Assembly: GCA_964438705.1 (NCBI GenBank)
Contig: CAYTKQ010000011.1
Location: forward strand, 1 to 64,000
Reading direction: 5' to 3'
Origin: Christensenella sp964438705
GTDB lineage: Bacteria; Bacillota; Clostridia; Christensenellales; Christensenellaceae
Length of the DNA: 64,000 nt
The translations under genes were made by a program, and so were the position numbers. Positions 25,045-32,833 of this stretch are shown piece after piece (the stretch's first letter is position 1; each line of letters opens with the position of its first letter). The notes beneath the pieces are model-generated. The model had not been told where the DNA came from and searched no databases. It saw nothing but the letters and a program-made list of their open reading frames with translations.

Positions 25045-26727
25045 TTGAAGAAATTGATTGCGTGGGTCATTGCTTTGGTTGTGATCCTTACCATTCCGCT
25101 TACTGCTTTTGCGGAGAATACGGAAGGGGCTGCCCCGCCGCCGGAAGCACAGGCTTCGGCGGAACCGACGCCCGAACCGACCCCCGTTCCCACCCAAACG
25201 CCCGCCGAAACCTCGCAGATCAAGGACGGTGCGCCGGAGGTGGATATGGCGCAGATTACATCGGCTTCGGCGATGCTCATCGACGCGGATACGGGAGAGG
25301 TTTTGTTTTCCAAAAATGCGGATTGGACGATCTTTCCGGCGAGCACCACAAAGCTGATGACAGCGCTGCTCGTTTCCGAAAAGCTTCAGATGCAGGATAC
25401 GGTCACGCTGACGACGGAAATGATGACGGCGGTGCTTGCGCTGAGCCCGAACGGAAGCTTGATGCATCTGAAAAAGCTGAAGGTCGGGGATACGATTTCC
25501 GTGAAGGACCTGATGTACGGATTGCTGTTGTGTTCGGGCAACGACGCGGCGGTGGTGCTTGGAATGCAGATCGCGGGTACGGAGCAGGCATTTGTGGATA
25601 TGATGAACCAAAAGGCGGCGGAGCTCGGCATGACGGGTACGCATTTCATCAACCCGCACGGAGTGTATATCCACAACGTGGGCTACGATCATTATTCGAC
25701 CGCTGCGGATATGGCAAAGCTGGCGGCAGCGGCATATCAGATTCCCATGCTTATGGAAGTGATGGGTACAAAAACATACCACTATGAATCCGTCAGCGGC
25801 CTATACAGCAGCGAGGCGCTTGGCGAGGATACGATAGAAAACTCTAATTTTCTGCTCAACACGCTTTCGAACAAGCCCGAATGCGCGCAATATTTATATG
25901 ATAAAACGACAGGGATGAAAACCGGTCTTTTGCAAAACATATTGCCGCCGGGCGCTGCGGATTACATCAAGAATTACGGCTGTTTGGTGGCGTCTGCGTC
26001 GAGCAATGGGCTCAACCTGATCGCTGTCGTTTTTGGTGATGAAACCAAAGAGGATAAGGAAGCGGGCATTCCGGGCGCGCACGCGCGCTGGACGATCACG
26101 AAATATTTGTTTGATTACGGATTTGCCAACTATGCGAAGGTAGACTTGCTGCAATACGCTCCGGCGGTTGCGCTCACGGAGACGATAGAGGGGGCTGCGG
26201 GAAACGATCCGGAAAAGGGTTCTGTGGAAGTGAAGGCGGACTTGAGCGGCGTACAGTCGGAAACGCAGCTGATGGATGCGGCGACCGTGCAGGGACTTAT
26301 TGACGGCACCATTAAGCTGGAGGAAAAGACGAACATTACGCAGCCGCTGATCGCGCCCATAACGGCGGGACAGCAGGTGGGCACGGTATCCTATCTTTTG
26401 AATGGAGAGGAGATCTATACGGCGCCGCTCGTGGCGGGCAGGGATGTGTTTCAGAAGGGCGAGGAAGAGCAGACGAGCGAGGAATACGGGGTGCCCGTAT
26501 TCACCTTTGAACTGTGGTATTTGTGGGTGATCATTCCGGCGGCGTTGGTGCTGACGATCCTGCTCATACGTCTCGTGAACATTCGCCGCCGCAAGGCACG
26601 CTATGGCGCGTCGCGCAGTGCGTACAGCGTGCCGTCACAAAAAAGGACGGCGGGCACGGGGGGCAGCAGCGTGCAGCGCAGGACGGTGAGCACAAAGCCG
26701 CCCGCAGGGCGCAGGCACAAGATGTAA
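25045..26727 (+). CDS. D-alanyl-D-alanine carboxypeptidase (DacA/DacF-like PBP)
   Basis: 560 aa, longer than the usual 380-430. A signal peptide (1-23, cleavage after AFA) and a Pro/Glu/Thr linker lead to the penicillin-binding domain with Ser100-x-x-Lys103, Ser164-Gly-Asn166 and Lys292-Thr-Gly294. After the typical C-terminal beta domain there is an added transmembrane helix (about 490-515) and a basic Arg/Lys/Ser tail predicted to be cytoplasmic. It trims peptidoglycan pentapeptides. The TTG start has GAGAGGTTAG upstream. The helix-plus-tail anchor replaces the usual amphipathic C-terminal helix. Confidence 0.9.
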   Translation: MKKLIAWVIALVVILTIPLTAFAENTEGAAPPPEAQASAEPTPEPTPVPTQTPAETSQIKDGAPEVDMAQITSASAMLIDADTGEVLFSKNADWTIFPASTTKLMTALLVSEKLQMQDTVTLTTEMMTAVLALSPNGSLMHLKKLKVGDTISVKDLMYGLLLCSGNDAAVVLGMQIAGTEQAFVDMMNQKAAELGMTGTHFINPHGVYIHNVGYDHYSTAADMAKLAAAAYQIPMLMEVMGTKTYHYESVSGLYSSEALGEDTIENSNFLLNTLSNKPECAQYLYDKTTGMKTGLLQNILPPGAADYIKNYGCLVASASSNGLNLIAVVFGDETKEDKEAGIPGAHARWTITKYLFDYGFANYAKVDLLQYAPAVALTETIEGAAGNDPEKGSVEVKADLSGVQSETQLMDAATVQGLIDGTIKLEEKTNITQPLIAPITAGQQVGTVSYLLNGEEIYTAPLVAGRDVFQKGEEEQTSEEYGVPVFTFELWYLWVIIPAALVLTILLIRLVNIRRRKARYGASRSAYSVPSQKRTAGTGGSSVQRRTVSTKPPAGRRHKM

Positions 26728-26746
26728 CAAAAAAAGTGAAATCAAA

Positions 26747-26780
26747 AACGGGCGACTGATGATCAGCCGTCCGTTTTTTG
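26747..26780. terminator. bidirectional terminator
   Basis: AAAAACGG, inner stem with loop, CCGTTTTTT. It sits between the convergent carboxypeptidase and leuB genes. Confidence 0.85.
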
Positions 26781-26789
26781 CTGTGTGGT

Positions 26790-27851
26790 TTAGTTCAGTT
26801 CCGCAAGGATCAGATCGGACATTTCGCGTGTGGAAATGAACGGACCGCCCGCCGCGATATCTGCCGTGCGCGCGCCGTTTTTCAGCACGGTTTTGACGGC
26901 GGCCTCGATGGCCGATGCTTCCTTCTCAAGATCAAACGAATAGCGCAGCATCATGGCACACGAGAGGATCATGGCAATGGGGTTTGCCTTGCCCGTACCC
27001 GCGATATCGGGCGCGGAGCCGTGAATGGGCTCGTACATGCCAAGCTTCGTGGAACCCAGGGAAGCGGAGGGCAGCATACCGATGGAGCCGGTGATCATGC
27101 TTGCCTCGTCGGTGAGGATATCGCCAAACAGGTTGCCTGTGACCACCACGTCGAACTGACGCGGGTTGCGCACGAGCTGCATGGCCGCGTTGTCCACATA
27201 CATATGCGTGAGCGCAACGTCGGGATAATCCTTTGCTACGCGATTTACCGTATTGCGCCACAGACGCGAGGTCGCGAGCACGTTGGCCTTATCCACGCTC
27301 GTCACGCGCTTATCGCGCTTGCGCGCGGATTCGAACGCAAGCCGCGCGATGCGTTCCACTTCATAATCGTGATAGTTCATCAGATCGGATGAGTAGGTGA
27401 TGTCGTCCCCGCCGCGTTCGCCGAAATAGATGTCGCCTGTGAGTTCACGCAGGATGAGGATATCGAGGTTGTCGCCCACGATTTCGTCCTTTAAAGGGCA
27501 CGCCGCCTTGAGCTCGCTGTAGATGATGGCGGGGCGCAGGTTTGCGAACAGGCCCAGACCGCCGCGCAGCCGAAGCAGACCCTTTTCCGGACGCTTATCG
27601 ACCGGCAGATCGTCCCACTTTTCGCCGCCCACCGCCGCCAGAAGTACCGCGTCGCTGTTTTTGCAGATTTCGAGCTGCGACATGGGCAGGGGATCGCCGT
27701 ATTTATCGATGGCAACACCGCCCGCGTCCACCTCTGTGAATTGGAATTTGTGTCCGTAAAGTTCGCCGATGCGCGTGAGGACACGTACCGCCTCCGCGGA
27801 GATTTCAGGGCCGATGCCGTCCCCGGGTATCCGTGCAATTTTATACTCCAT
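26790..27851 (-). CDS. leuB: 3-isopropylmalate dehydrogenase
   Basis: 353 aa, the normal length. It has IPGDGIGPEI at the N-terminus, RELTGDIYFGERGG (substrate loop with Arg and Glu typical of LeuB), DKANVLATSRLW, the metal-binding DILTDEASMITGS, and HGSAPDIAG near the NAD site. It oxidises and decarboxylates 3-isopropylmalate in leucine synthesis. No leuA, leuC or leuD is adjacent, so the gene is isolated here. CAGGAGG lies 6 nt before the ATG. Confidence 0.9.
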   Translation of the reverse strand: MEYKIARIPGDGIGPEISAEAVRVLTRIGELYGHKFQFTEVDAGGVAIDKYGDPLPMSQLEICKNSDAVLLAAVGGEKWDDLPVDKRPEKGLLRLRGGLGLFANLRPAIIYSELKAACPLKDEIVGDNLDILILRELTGDIYFGERGGDDITYSSDLMNYHDYEVERIARLAFESARKRDKRVTSVDKANVLATSRLWRNTVNRVAKDYPDVALTHMYVDNAAMQLVRNPRQFDVVVTGNLFGDILTDEASMITGSIGMLPSASLGSTKLGMYEPIHGSAPDIAGTGKANPIAMILSCAMMLRYSFDLEKEASAIEAAVKTVLKNGARTADIAAGGPFISTREMSDLILAELN

Positions 27852-27883
27852 GGTTTTCCTCCTGTTAAAATGAATACAGTCCT

Positions 27884-27889
27884 ATTATA
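27884..27889 (-). promoter_or_regulatory. leuB -10 element
   Basis: TATAAT on the minus strand 33 nt before the leuB start, with a possible TTGTCC -35 at 15-nt spacing. No T-box or leader peptide is visible in this short region. Confidence 0.5.
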
Positions 27890-27939
27890 GCGTAAAAATA
27901 AATTGGACAAAAGAGGGAGAAAGAAATAAAATAGACAGT

Positions 27940-28749
27940 ATGAAAACGGGAATGTCTACGGCCTGCTTTTTTTGCAGGCTATACAATGAAGAATCCGTCG
28001 AAAAGATGGCGGAGAGCGGCATACGGGAGATGGAAATATTTTTTTCCTCGATGTCGGAATATGAAAAGGATTTTACAAATGGACTCCGTCGAACGGCGGA
28101 CAATGCGGGCGCGCGCATACGGTCGATTCACGCGCTGTGCACACAGTTTGAGCCGCAGCTTTATTCCGCGCACACGCGGCAGTTTCAAGAGGCGCTCGAT
28201 GTGTTTGACCGGGTGAGCGACGCGGCGGCAGACCTTGGCGCAGAGATATACGTGTTTCACGGGCCGATGAACGTGAAACGCGCCAAAGCTTTGAATATCA
28301 ATTATGCGTTTGCGGGGGAGCGTACCGCGATGCTGGCGGAGCGTGCCAAGCAAAAGGGGATCAAGCTGGCCTACGAGACGGTGCACTGGTGCTGGTATCA
28401 GCAGCCGGGCTTTGCAAAGGAGCTTCTCGCACACGCGCACAGCGACAATCTGTATTTTACGCTGGACATCAAGCAGGCGGCACAGTCTGGATACGAGATT
28501 GCGGATTACCTTGACGATATGGGGGGGCGGCTTGCGCACATTCATGTATGTGATTACAAAAAGGACCCGCAAAAGGGCATCGTACCCTGCCTGCCCTTCA
28601 CCGGCGAGATGGACTGGGACGGCCTGCGCACCCGGCTAAAAGGGATTGGGTTTGACGGTACGCTGATGCTGGAGGTCTATCCGGGCGATTACGGCTCTTA
28701 TGACGAGCTGATGGAAACGAACCGGCGGGTCACGGAATTTTTCAGGTGA
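27940..28749 (+). CDS. sugar phosphate isomerase/epimerase-type TIM barrel
   Basis: 269 aa of the AP-endonuclease-2/xylose isomerase-like superfamily. Metal ligands are suggested by the Glu in LAYETVHW, the Asp in FTLDIKQA, the His in AHIHVCDY and the Glu in LMLEVYPGDY. The family includes inosose dehydratases, ketose epimerases and related enzymes, and the substrate cannot be assigned. The ribosome site is weak (GGGAGA about 18 nt upstream). It is divergent from leuB and followed by its own terminator. Confidence 0.78.
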   Translation: MKTGMSTACFFCRLYNEESVEKMAESGIREMEIFFSSMSEYEKDFTNGLRRTADNAGARIRSIHALCTQFEPQLYSAHTRQFQEALDVFDRVSDAAADLGAEIYVFHGPMNVKRAKALNINYAFAGERTAMLAERAKQKGIKLAYETVHWCWYQQPGFAKELLAHAHSDNLYFTLDIKQAAQSGYEIADYLDDMGGRLAHIHVCDYKKDPQKGIVPCLPFTGEMDWDGLRTRLKGIGFDGTLMLEVYPGDYGSYDELMETNRRVTEFFR

Positions 28750-28755
28750 AACAAA

Positions 28756-28795
28756 AAACACGCGCGCGGTGCAATCAACTGCGGGCGTGTTTCTA
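28756..28795 (+). terminator. terminator after the TIM-barrel gene
   Basis: AAACACGC paired with GCGTGTTT around a long loop, followed by CTA rather than a pure T run, so it is moderate in strength. Confidence 0.55.
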
Positions 28796-28807
28796 GATAT
28801 ATGAAGT

Positions 28808-29497
28808 TTAAACGGTCTGGGGGGATTCTTGGAATGCTTTATGCTGGGCTATATTTTCCGTCTTCAACCGGTTGAACAGCTTGCTGAGCGCGGGGATCGC
28901 GGAGATCACGAGAATGATCGCGCATTCGATGCCGACCACCGTGCCGTTATAGCCAAGCGAATAGAGCCAAGCGGGTATTCCCTCGGGTGCGTACATTCCG
29001 AAGAAGATCCATCCCGAAAGGAACTGACACACAAACCGCGCTGCGCACGCATAGACCACGCCGGGCAGGATGCTCTTTTTGGAAAGCCCCGCGAGCGCGA
29101 GAAGCGAAAAGGACAGGAAATAATCGAGGATCACCTGCATGGGGGCAACGAAGAAGGGCTCCTGGATCATTTGAAGAACGCCATAGCAGAGGCCCGCGAT
29201 AAAGCCTTTTTTGAAGCCGTAGATATAGGCAAAGGCAATCATGGGCAGCATGCTTGCGGGTGTGATGGAGCCGCCGTTTGGCATGGAAAAAATTTTGATA
29301 AAGCTCAGAAGAAAGGATGCGCCGATGCACAGGGCGGCGGTCGTGAGTTCCTTGGTGGTCCACTGCGCCTTGCTTGTAATGCTTTTACCGCCGTTGGTTT
29401 TGCGGCGATAGAGAAAATAGCCGATGAGGCCTGCCGCGATGATGGCGCATACGATGATGACGGCGGGCAGCGTGAGCTCTGTAAAACTGTCGAACAT
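28808..29497 (-). CDS. thiT: ECF-type thiamine transporter substrate-binding subunit ThiT
   Basis: 229 aa with about six to seven membrane segments. After an N-terminal helix and a basic linker it begins the ThiT-like core (TTAALCIGASFLLSFIKIF, PMIAFAYIYGFKKG, YFLSFSLLALAGL). ThiT binds thiamine and works with the shared EcfA/EcfT energising module, which is not in this window. The TPP riboswitch directly upstream supports the thiamine role. AGGAGG lies 8 nt before the ATG at 29497. Confidence 0.9.
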   Translation of the reverse strand: MFDSFTELTLPAVIIVCAIIAAGLIGYFLYRRKTNGGKSITSKAQWTTKELTTAALCIGASFLLSFIKIFSMPNGGSITPASMLPMIAFAYIYGFKKGFIAGLCYGVLQMIQEPFFVAPMQVILDYFLSFSLLALAGLSKKSILPGVVYACAARFVCQFLSGWIFFGMYAPEGIPAWLYSLGYNGTVVGIECAIILVISAIPALSKLFNRLKTENIAQHKAFQESPQTV

Positions 29498-29531
29498 AAC
29501 TGATTCCTCCTTAAAATAGCGAAGGCACTGC

Positions 29532-29560
29532 AAAAAAAGAACTCCCGCGGCGCGGGAGCT
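29532..29560 (-). terminator. riboswitch-controlled terminator of thiT
   Basis: On the minus strand AGCTCCCGCG pairs with CGCGGGAG, followed by TTCTTTTTTT. It lies between the TPP aptamer and the thiT ribosome site, so thiT is controlled by premature termination. Confidence 0.85.
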
Positions 29561-29577
29561 TAAAACCATGTTAAAAA

Positions 29578-29656
29578 CTCGCTTCCCACGCACGCATTAC
29601 CGTGCAGGTGATAAGGGTTTGATTCTCAGCCGTAAAGCTCCCCCAGCAGTGGATTC
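29578..29656 (-). promoter_or_regulatory. TPP riboswitch (THI element)
   Basis: Minus-strand aptamer with the conserved blocks in order: GGGGAGC (29637-29645 region), CTGAGA (29624-29629), ACCC (29615-29618), ACCTG (29605-29609), GGTAATGC (29594-29601) and GCGTGGGAA (29583-29591). Thiamine pyrophosphate binding should favour the terminator at 29532 and shut off thiT. Confidence 0.95.
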
Positions 29657-29663
29657 ACTTTTA

Positions 29664-29672
29664 TGCTATAAT
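29664..29672 (+). promoter_or_regulatory. extended -10 promoter of the HD nucleotidase gene
   Basis: TGC plus TATAAT (29667-29672) with no good -35. It overlaps the 5' region of the divergent thiT transcript. Confidence 0.6.
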
Positions 29673-29708
29673 GGTAGCACCAATAAAAAATAAATGCAAG
29701 GTGTAATG

Positions 29709-30287
29709 ATGAAAAAGAGTTTTTACGCGTATATGTCCCGCTTGAAGTATATCAAGCGCTGGGGGCTGATGCGCAACAACATGGAAGAAAATGTGGCGGA
29801 GCACACCTTTCACGTAGCGCTCATCGCGCATGCGCTGTGCGTCATCAAAAATACGTATTTTGGAGGCAGTGTGAGTGAGCGGGATGTGCTTGCCGCCGCG
29901 CTCTACCACGAGGCGGGCGAGGTGATTACGGGTGATCTGCCGACGCCCATCAAGTATTTTGACAAGGACATCACGCGCTCCTATAAAAAAATCGAGCGGC
30001 ACGCGGAGGACACGCTTGTTTCCATGCTGCCCGAGGAGATGCGGGAGGCAATCGGCCCGTATGTGCGGCAGGACGCGGGCGAGGACGTGAAGGCAATCGT
30101 GAAGGCGGCGGACCGGCTGAGCGCGTATATCAAGTGCATGGAGGAAGTGAACGCGGGCAATCGCGAATTTGAGAAAGCGTGTGTGCGCACAAAAGAGGCG
30201 GTGGAGAGTATGAAGCTGCCGGAGGCGGCATATTTCATCGAACACTTCCTGCCGGGGTATTCCCTCACGCTCGATGAGCTGAATTGA
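29709..30287 (+). CDS. HD-domain nucleotidase, YfbR-like
   Basis: 192 aa. HD-domain ligands are NVAEHTFHVALI, then YHEAGEVITGDLPTPIKYF, then the Asp of KAADRLSAYIKC. This is the pattern of 5'-deoxynucleotidases (YfbR/YqgF-like group HD_3), which dephosphorylate deoxynucleoside monophosphates. ATG at 29706 and 29709 are both possible; 29709 is favoured by AAGGTG five nt upstream. It is monocistronic and precedes the rplJL promoter. Confidence 0.82.
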   Translation: MKKSFYAYMSRLKYIKRWGLMRNNMEENVAEHTFHVALIAHALCVIKNTYFGGSVSERDVLAAALYHEAGEVITGDLPTPIKYFDKDITRSYKKIERHAEDTLVSMLPEEMREAIGPYVRQDAGEDVKAIVKAADRLSAYIKCMEEVNAGNREFEKACVRTKEAVESMKLPEAAYFIEHFLPGYSLTLDELN

Positions 30288-30298
30288 GTGGAAAACTC

Positions 30299-30327
30299 TT
30301 GACACGGAGGCGTTTGCGTGGTATCAT
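30299..30327 (+). promoter_or_regulatory. rplJL promoter
   Basis: TTGACA (30299-30304, consensus), 17 nt, TATCAT (30322-30327). It leads into the L10 leader. Confidence 0.8.
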
Positions 30328-30356
30328 AAAACTCGCGTAAAAATAAATAGTGCTCA

Positions 30357-30430
30357 TAAGCCACAGACTCAGGAGCGGCGACGCTTAATACTCGAACATC
30401 CTGACGAGGTTGATTTTACAAGAACTTTGT
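30357..30430 (+). promoter_or_regulatory. ribosomal protein L10 leader
   Basis: Sequence starting CCACAGACTCAGGAGCGG, continuing through CTTAATACTCGAACATCCTGACGAGG and ending near GTTGAT matches the known L10(L12)4 binding leader of Firmicutes. Free L10 complex is expected to bind and promote termination at the hairpin just downstream. Confidence 0.82.
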
Positions 30431-30472
30431 TGCTCTTTTAAAGTCTTCATGGCTTTTAAAAGGGCATTTTTT
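30431..30472 (+). terminator. attenuator terminator of rplJL
   Basis: TGCTCTTTTAAAG, loop, CTTTTAAAAGGGCA, then TTTTTT. It stands between the L10 leader and rplJ, the usual attenuation layout. Confidence 0.82.
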
Positions 30473-30504
30473 GTTAAATCCGGCGCGGTACGGAGGTGAA
30501 AAAT

Positions 30505-31029
30505 TTGAAAGAAGCAAAGTTGCAACAGAAGCAAGCGGCGGTCGCCGACGTTGTAGACAGAATGAAGCGCGCGCAGAGCGTGATCGTTCTTGACTACCGC
30601 GGACTGACGGTTGCGGAGGTTTCCGATCTCAGAAGCAAATTCCGTGAAGCGGGCGTAGAGTATAAGGTCATCAAAAACAATATGCTCAAGCGTGCGGCGG
30701 ACGAGCTGAAGATCGAAGGCATGGACGATTTCTTCAAGGGCCCCACGGCGGTTGCCTTTGGCTATGAAGACCCGGTCTCCGCGGCGAAGATTTTGTGCAA
30801 GTTCGTCAAGGGCGTGAACAAAACGCAGATCAAGGGCGGGCTGCTCGACGGAAAGGCAATGGACGCGGCTGGCATCGAGAATCTCTCGAAGCTTCCTTCG
30901 AAGGAAGAGCTTATCGCGAAAATGCTTGGCAGCATGAACGCACCGATCACAAACTTTGCCCTGGCGCTCCAGGCGATCCCGAGAGGCCTCGCATGTGCGC
31001 TTAAGGCGGTTGCGGAACAAAAGCAGTAA
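30505..31029 (+). CDS. rplJ: ribosomal protein L10
   Basis: 174 aa stalk base protein. Conserved are VIVLDYRGLTVAEVSDLR, YKVIKNNMLKRA and the C-terminal helices that hold L7/L12. The start is a TTG at 30505, 7 nt after CGGAGGT; a GTG at 30496 overlaps the ribosome site. Autoregulated through the upstream leader. Followed by rplL after 55 nt. Confidence 0.95.
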   Translation: MKEAKLQQKQAAVADVVDRMKRAQSVIVLDYRGLTVAEVSDLRSKFREAGVEYKVIKNNMLKRAADELKIEGMDDFFKGPTAVAFGYEDPVSAAKILCKFVKGVNKTQIKGGLLDGKAMDAAGIENLSKLPSKEELIAKMLGSMNAPITNFALALQAIPRGLACALKAVAEQKQ

Positions 31030-31084
31030 ACAGTGCATTGTGCACGAAAAATGAAACCATGAAAATTTTGGAGGATATAAAATA

Positions 31085-31459
31085 ATGGATAAGACACAGA
31101 TTCTTGATGCGATCAAAGAAATGAACGTTCTGGAGCTCGCCGAGCTCGTGAAGGACATTGAAGAAACATTTGGCGTAAGCGCTGCGGCTCCGGTTGCGGT
31201 TGCTGCCGCTGCTCCTGCTGCTGACGGCGGCGCGGCTGCGGAAGAAAAGACCGAGTTTGACGTTGTTCTGAAGGCTGCGGGCGCAGAGAAGATCAAGGTC
31301 ATCAAGGTGGTAAGAGAAGCGACGGGCCTTGGCCTCAAGGAAGCGAAGGAGCTGGTTGACGGCGCGCCTTCCACCATCAAAGAAGCGCTTGGCAAGGACG
31401 AAGCCGAGAAGCTGGCTGCTTCCCTCAAGGAAGCCGGCGCAGATGTGGAAATGAAATAA
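31085..31459 (+). CDS. rplL: ribosomal protein L7/L12
   Basis: 124 aa. N-terminal dimerisation domain, Ala-rich hinge (APVAVAAAAPAADGG region) and C-terminal factor-binding domain with KIKVIKVVREATGLGLKEAKELVDG. GGAGG lies 10 nt before the ATG. In most bacteria rpoB follows; here a terminator and unrelated small genes follow. Confidence 0.96.
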   Translation: MDKTQILDAIKEMNVLELAELVKDIEETFGVSAAAPVAVAAAAPAADGGAAAEEKTEFDVVLKAAGAEKIKVIKVVREATGLGLKEAKELVDGAPSTIKEALGKDEAEKLAASLKEAGADVEMK

Positions 31460-31497
31460 GTTTCCTGATTTTGCGAAATAACCGCGCATGCGGTGTT

Positions 31498-31537
31498 CAT
31501 CAAAAAAACGCAGCGTAATGCTGCGTTTTTTGATGAA
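31498..31537 (+). terminator. terminator after rplL
   Basis: CATCAAAAAAACGCAGC, 5-nt loop, GCTGCGTTTTTTGATG: a long, nearly perfect hairpin. Confidence 0.9.
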
Positions 31538-31627
31538 GGTACGCAAAGATACGGGATTTATGGTTTACAGAAGGCGTCCCGGTGTATCAATATTCATATT
31601 ATATATTTCCGGCAGGGAGAAGATGCG

Positions 31628-31948
31628 ATGAACGATTCCGGCGAAAGAAAACTGGATGATTTTCTTGAACAGGCCCGTATCAAGAGCAAGGAATTTTATA
31701 TCAAGGCGACACAGAGTGCCATTGAAGAAGCGCATACCCGTGCAGAGCAGGCGATGAGCGCATCCAAGGAGATGGCGGAGTGCCTGCGCAGCTATGCGGA
31801 GAATGGAACGGAGGCGGCGCGCGCGGCTGTTGCGCAGGCCGCGAAAATTTCTGCCGAGCTTACGGCGCGGGTAGCAGAGGCGGCAAAGGAGGCAGCCGAG
31901 GCGGCTTCGCTTGCAATGTCTGTGGAGTTGAAGGAAGATAAGGGCTGA
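31628..31948 (+). CDS. alanine-rich helical protein, unknown
   Basis: 106 aa, Ala/Glu/Lys-rich and predicted almost wholly helical, with heptad-like or 11-residue periodicity (KEMAECLRSY, ARAAVAQAAKISAE, ARVAEAAKEAAEAAS). It has no signal peptide and no membrane segment. It resembles phasin-, LEA- or apolipoprotein-like amphipathic helices in composition only. AGGGAGAAG precedes the ATG. It heads a three-gene set with 31965 and 32418. No family is recognised and no function is assigned. Confidence 0.6.
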   Translation: MNDSGERKLDDFLEQARIKSKEFYIKATQSAIEEAHTRAEQAMSASKEMAECLRSYAENGTEAARAAVAQAAKISAELTARVAEAAKEAAEAASLAMSVELKEDKG

Positions 31949-31964
31949 ATTTTGGGGGTAGAAA

Positions 31965-32411
31965 ATGGCGATCAATATGGAGCAGGCAGGAAAAACGGCG
32001 CGCGAGGTCGGTGAAAAGGCGGCAAAGGTGACGAAAGAAACGGGCGTGGCAGTGGGTGAAGCGGCAAAGAACGCCGCAATCAAGGCGAAGGAAGGTTTGG
32101 CAGCGTTTGGGAGCACGGTCGCGAGTAAATCGAAGGAATTGATGGAAACCACCAAGCTCAATACGCAAAAGCAGCAGAAGCAAAAGGAGCTGGAGCAGGC
32201 ATACAAAGAGCTTGGCGAGATGGCTTATGCAAAGGGCAGGCTGCGCGGAGAAATGGCGGAGACCGCAGCGCGCATCAAAGGGATTTATGCGGAGCTGCAG
32301 CAGCTCGAGGTGGCGATCAACGCGGCGCAGTCCTTAAAGGAATGTAAGGGTTGCGGCGCAAAGCACTATGCGGGGAATCTTTATTGCCCGAATTGCGGCG
32401 CAAAGCAGTGA
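31965..32411 (+). CDS. coiled-coil protein with C-terminal zinc ribbon
   Basis: 148 aa. The N-terminal 60 residues repeat small amphipathic units (AREVGEKAAKVTKETG, AVGEAAKNAAIKAKEG) like LEA/phasin proteins. The middle is a likely coiled coil (about 65-120) and the end is a zinc ribbon CKGCGAKHY...CPNCGAKQ. Such C-terminal double-CxxC ribbons are common in Clostridia cytosolic proteins of unknown role. It starts 17 nt after the preceding gene and shares its Ala/Lys/Glu composition. Confidence 0.65.
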   Translation: MAINMEQAGKTAREVGEKAAKVTKETGVAVGEAAKNAAIKAKEGLAAFGSTVASKSKELMETTKLNTQKQQKQKELEQAYKELGEMAYAKGRLRGEMAETAARIKGIYAELQQLEVAINAAQSLKECKGCGAKHYAGNLYCPNCGAKQ

Positions 32412-32417
32412 AGCATC

Positions 32418-32663
32418 ATGGACAAAAAAGACTGGACGAATGTGTGCAAGCATGAAAAAAAGGATTTTCTTCCGAACGAGGTTTTTGTGAAGCTGCGCGA
32501 CGACCTGCGGGGGACGTGGCGTTCGCTTGGGTGGCTGCATCTTCGGATGACAAACGATATCGACACGCACAACAGATCCCCCCTTACCCGGGCGGAGATC
32601 GGCCGCAGGCTGGAGGATGTGAAAAAAGAAGTGGAACGCCTGATGGACGTTTATCTGGATTGA
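32418..32663 (+). CDS. small conserved-looking protein, unknown
   Basis: 81 aa, starting MDKKDWTNVCKHEKKDFLP and ending in an amphipathic helix (RRLEDVKKEVERLMDVYLD). It has two histidines and a cysteine near the N-terminus and no membrane segment. It lies 6 nt after the zinc-ribbon gene and before a terminator, so it is the third gene of that unit. The ribosome site is weak. No family is recognised. Confidence 0.5.
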   Translation: MDKKDWTNVCKHEKKDFLPNEVFVKLRDDLRGTWRSLGWLHLRMTNDIDTHNRSPLTRAEIGRRLEDVKKEVERLMDVYLD

Positions 32664-32696
32664 AGCGGATGTTTGGCACATCAATAAGGAGAAAAA

Positions 32697-32728
32697 GTGG
32701 CGTCGCTATAAGAAGCGGCGTCTTTTTT
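32697..32728 (+). terminator. terminator of the helical-protein operon
   Basis: GGCGTCGCT, loop, AGCGGCGTC (two G-U pairs) followed by TTTTTTT. Confidence 0.82.
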
Positions 32729-32833
32729 TAGTTAATTTTCGGCATGACGAGGCGATTTTGATGCAAATATGATACAATGAGGATGGATAATGGAAACATA
32801 AAATCTATTTTGATTGTTGGGGAATGACAAAAT

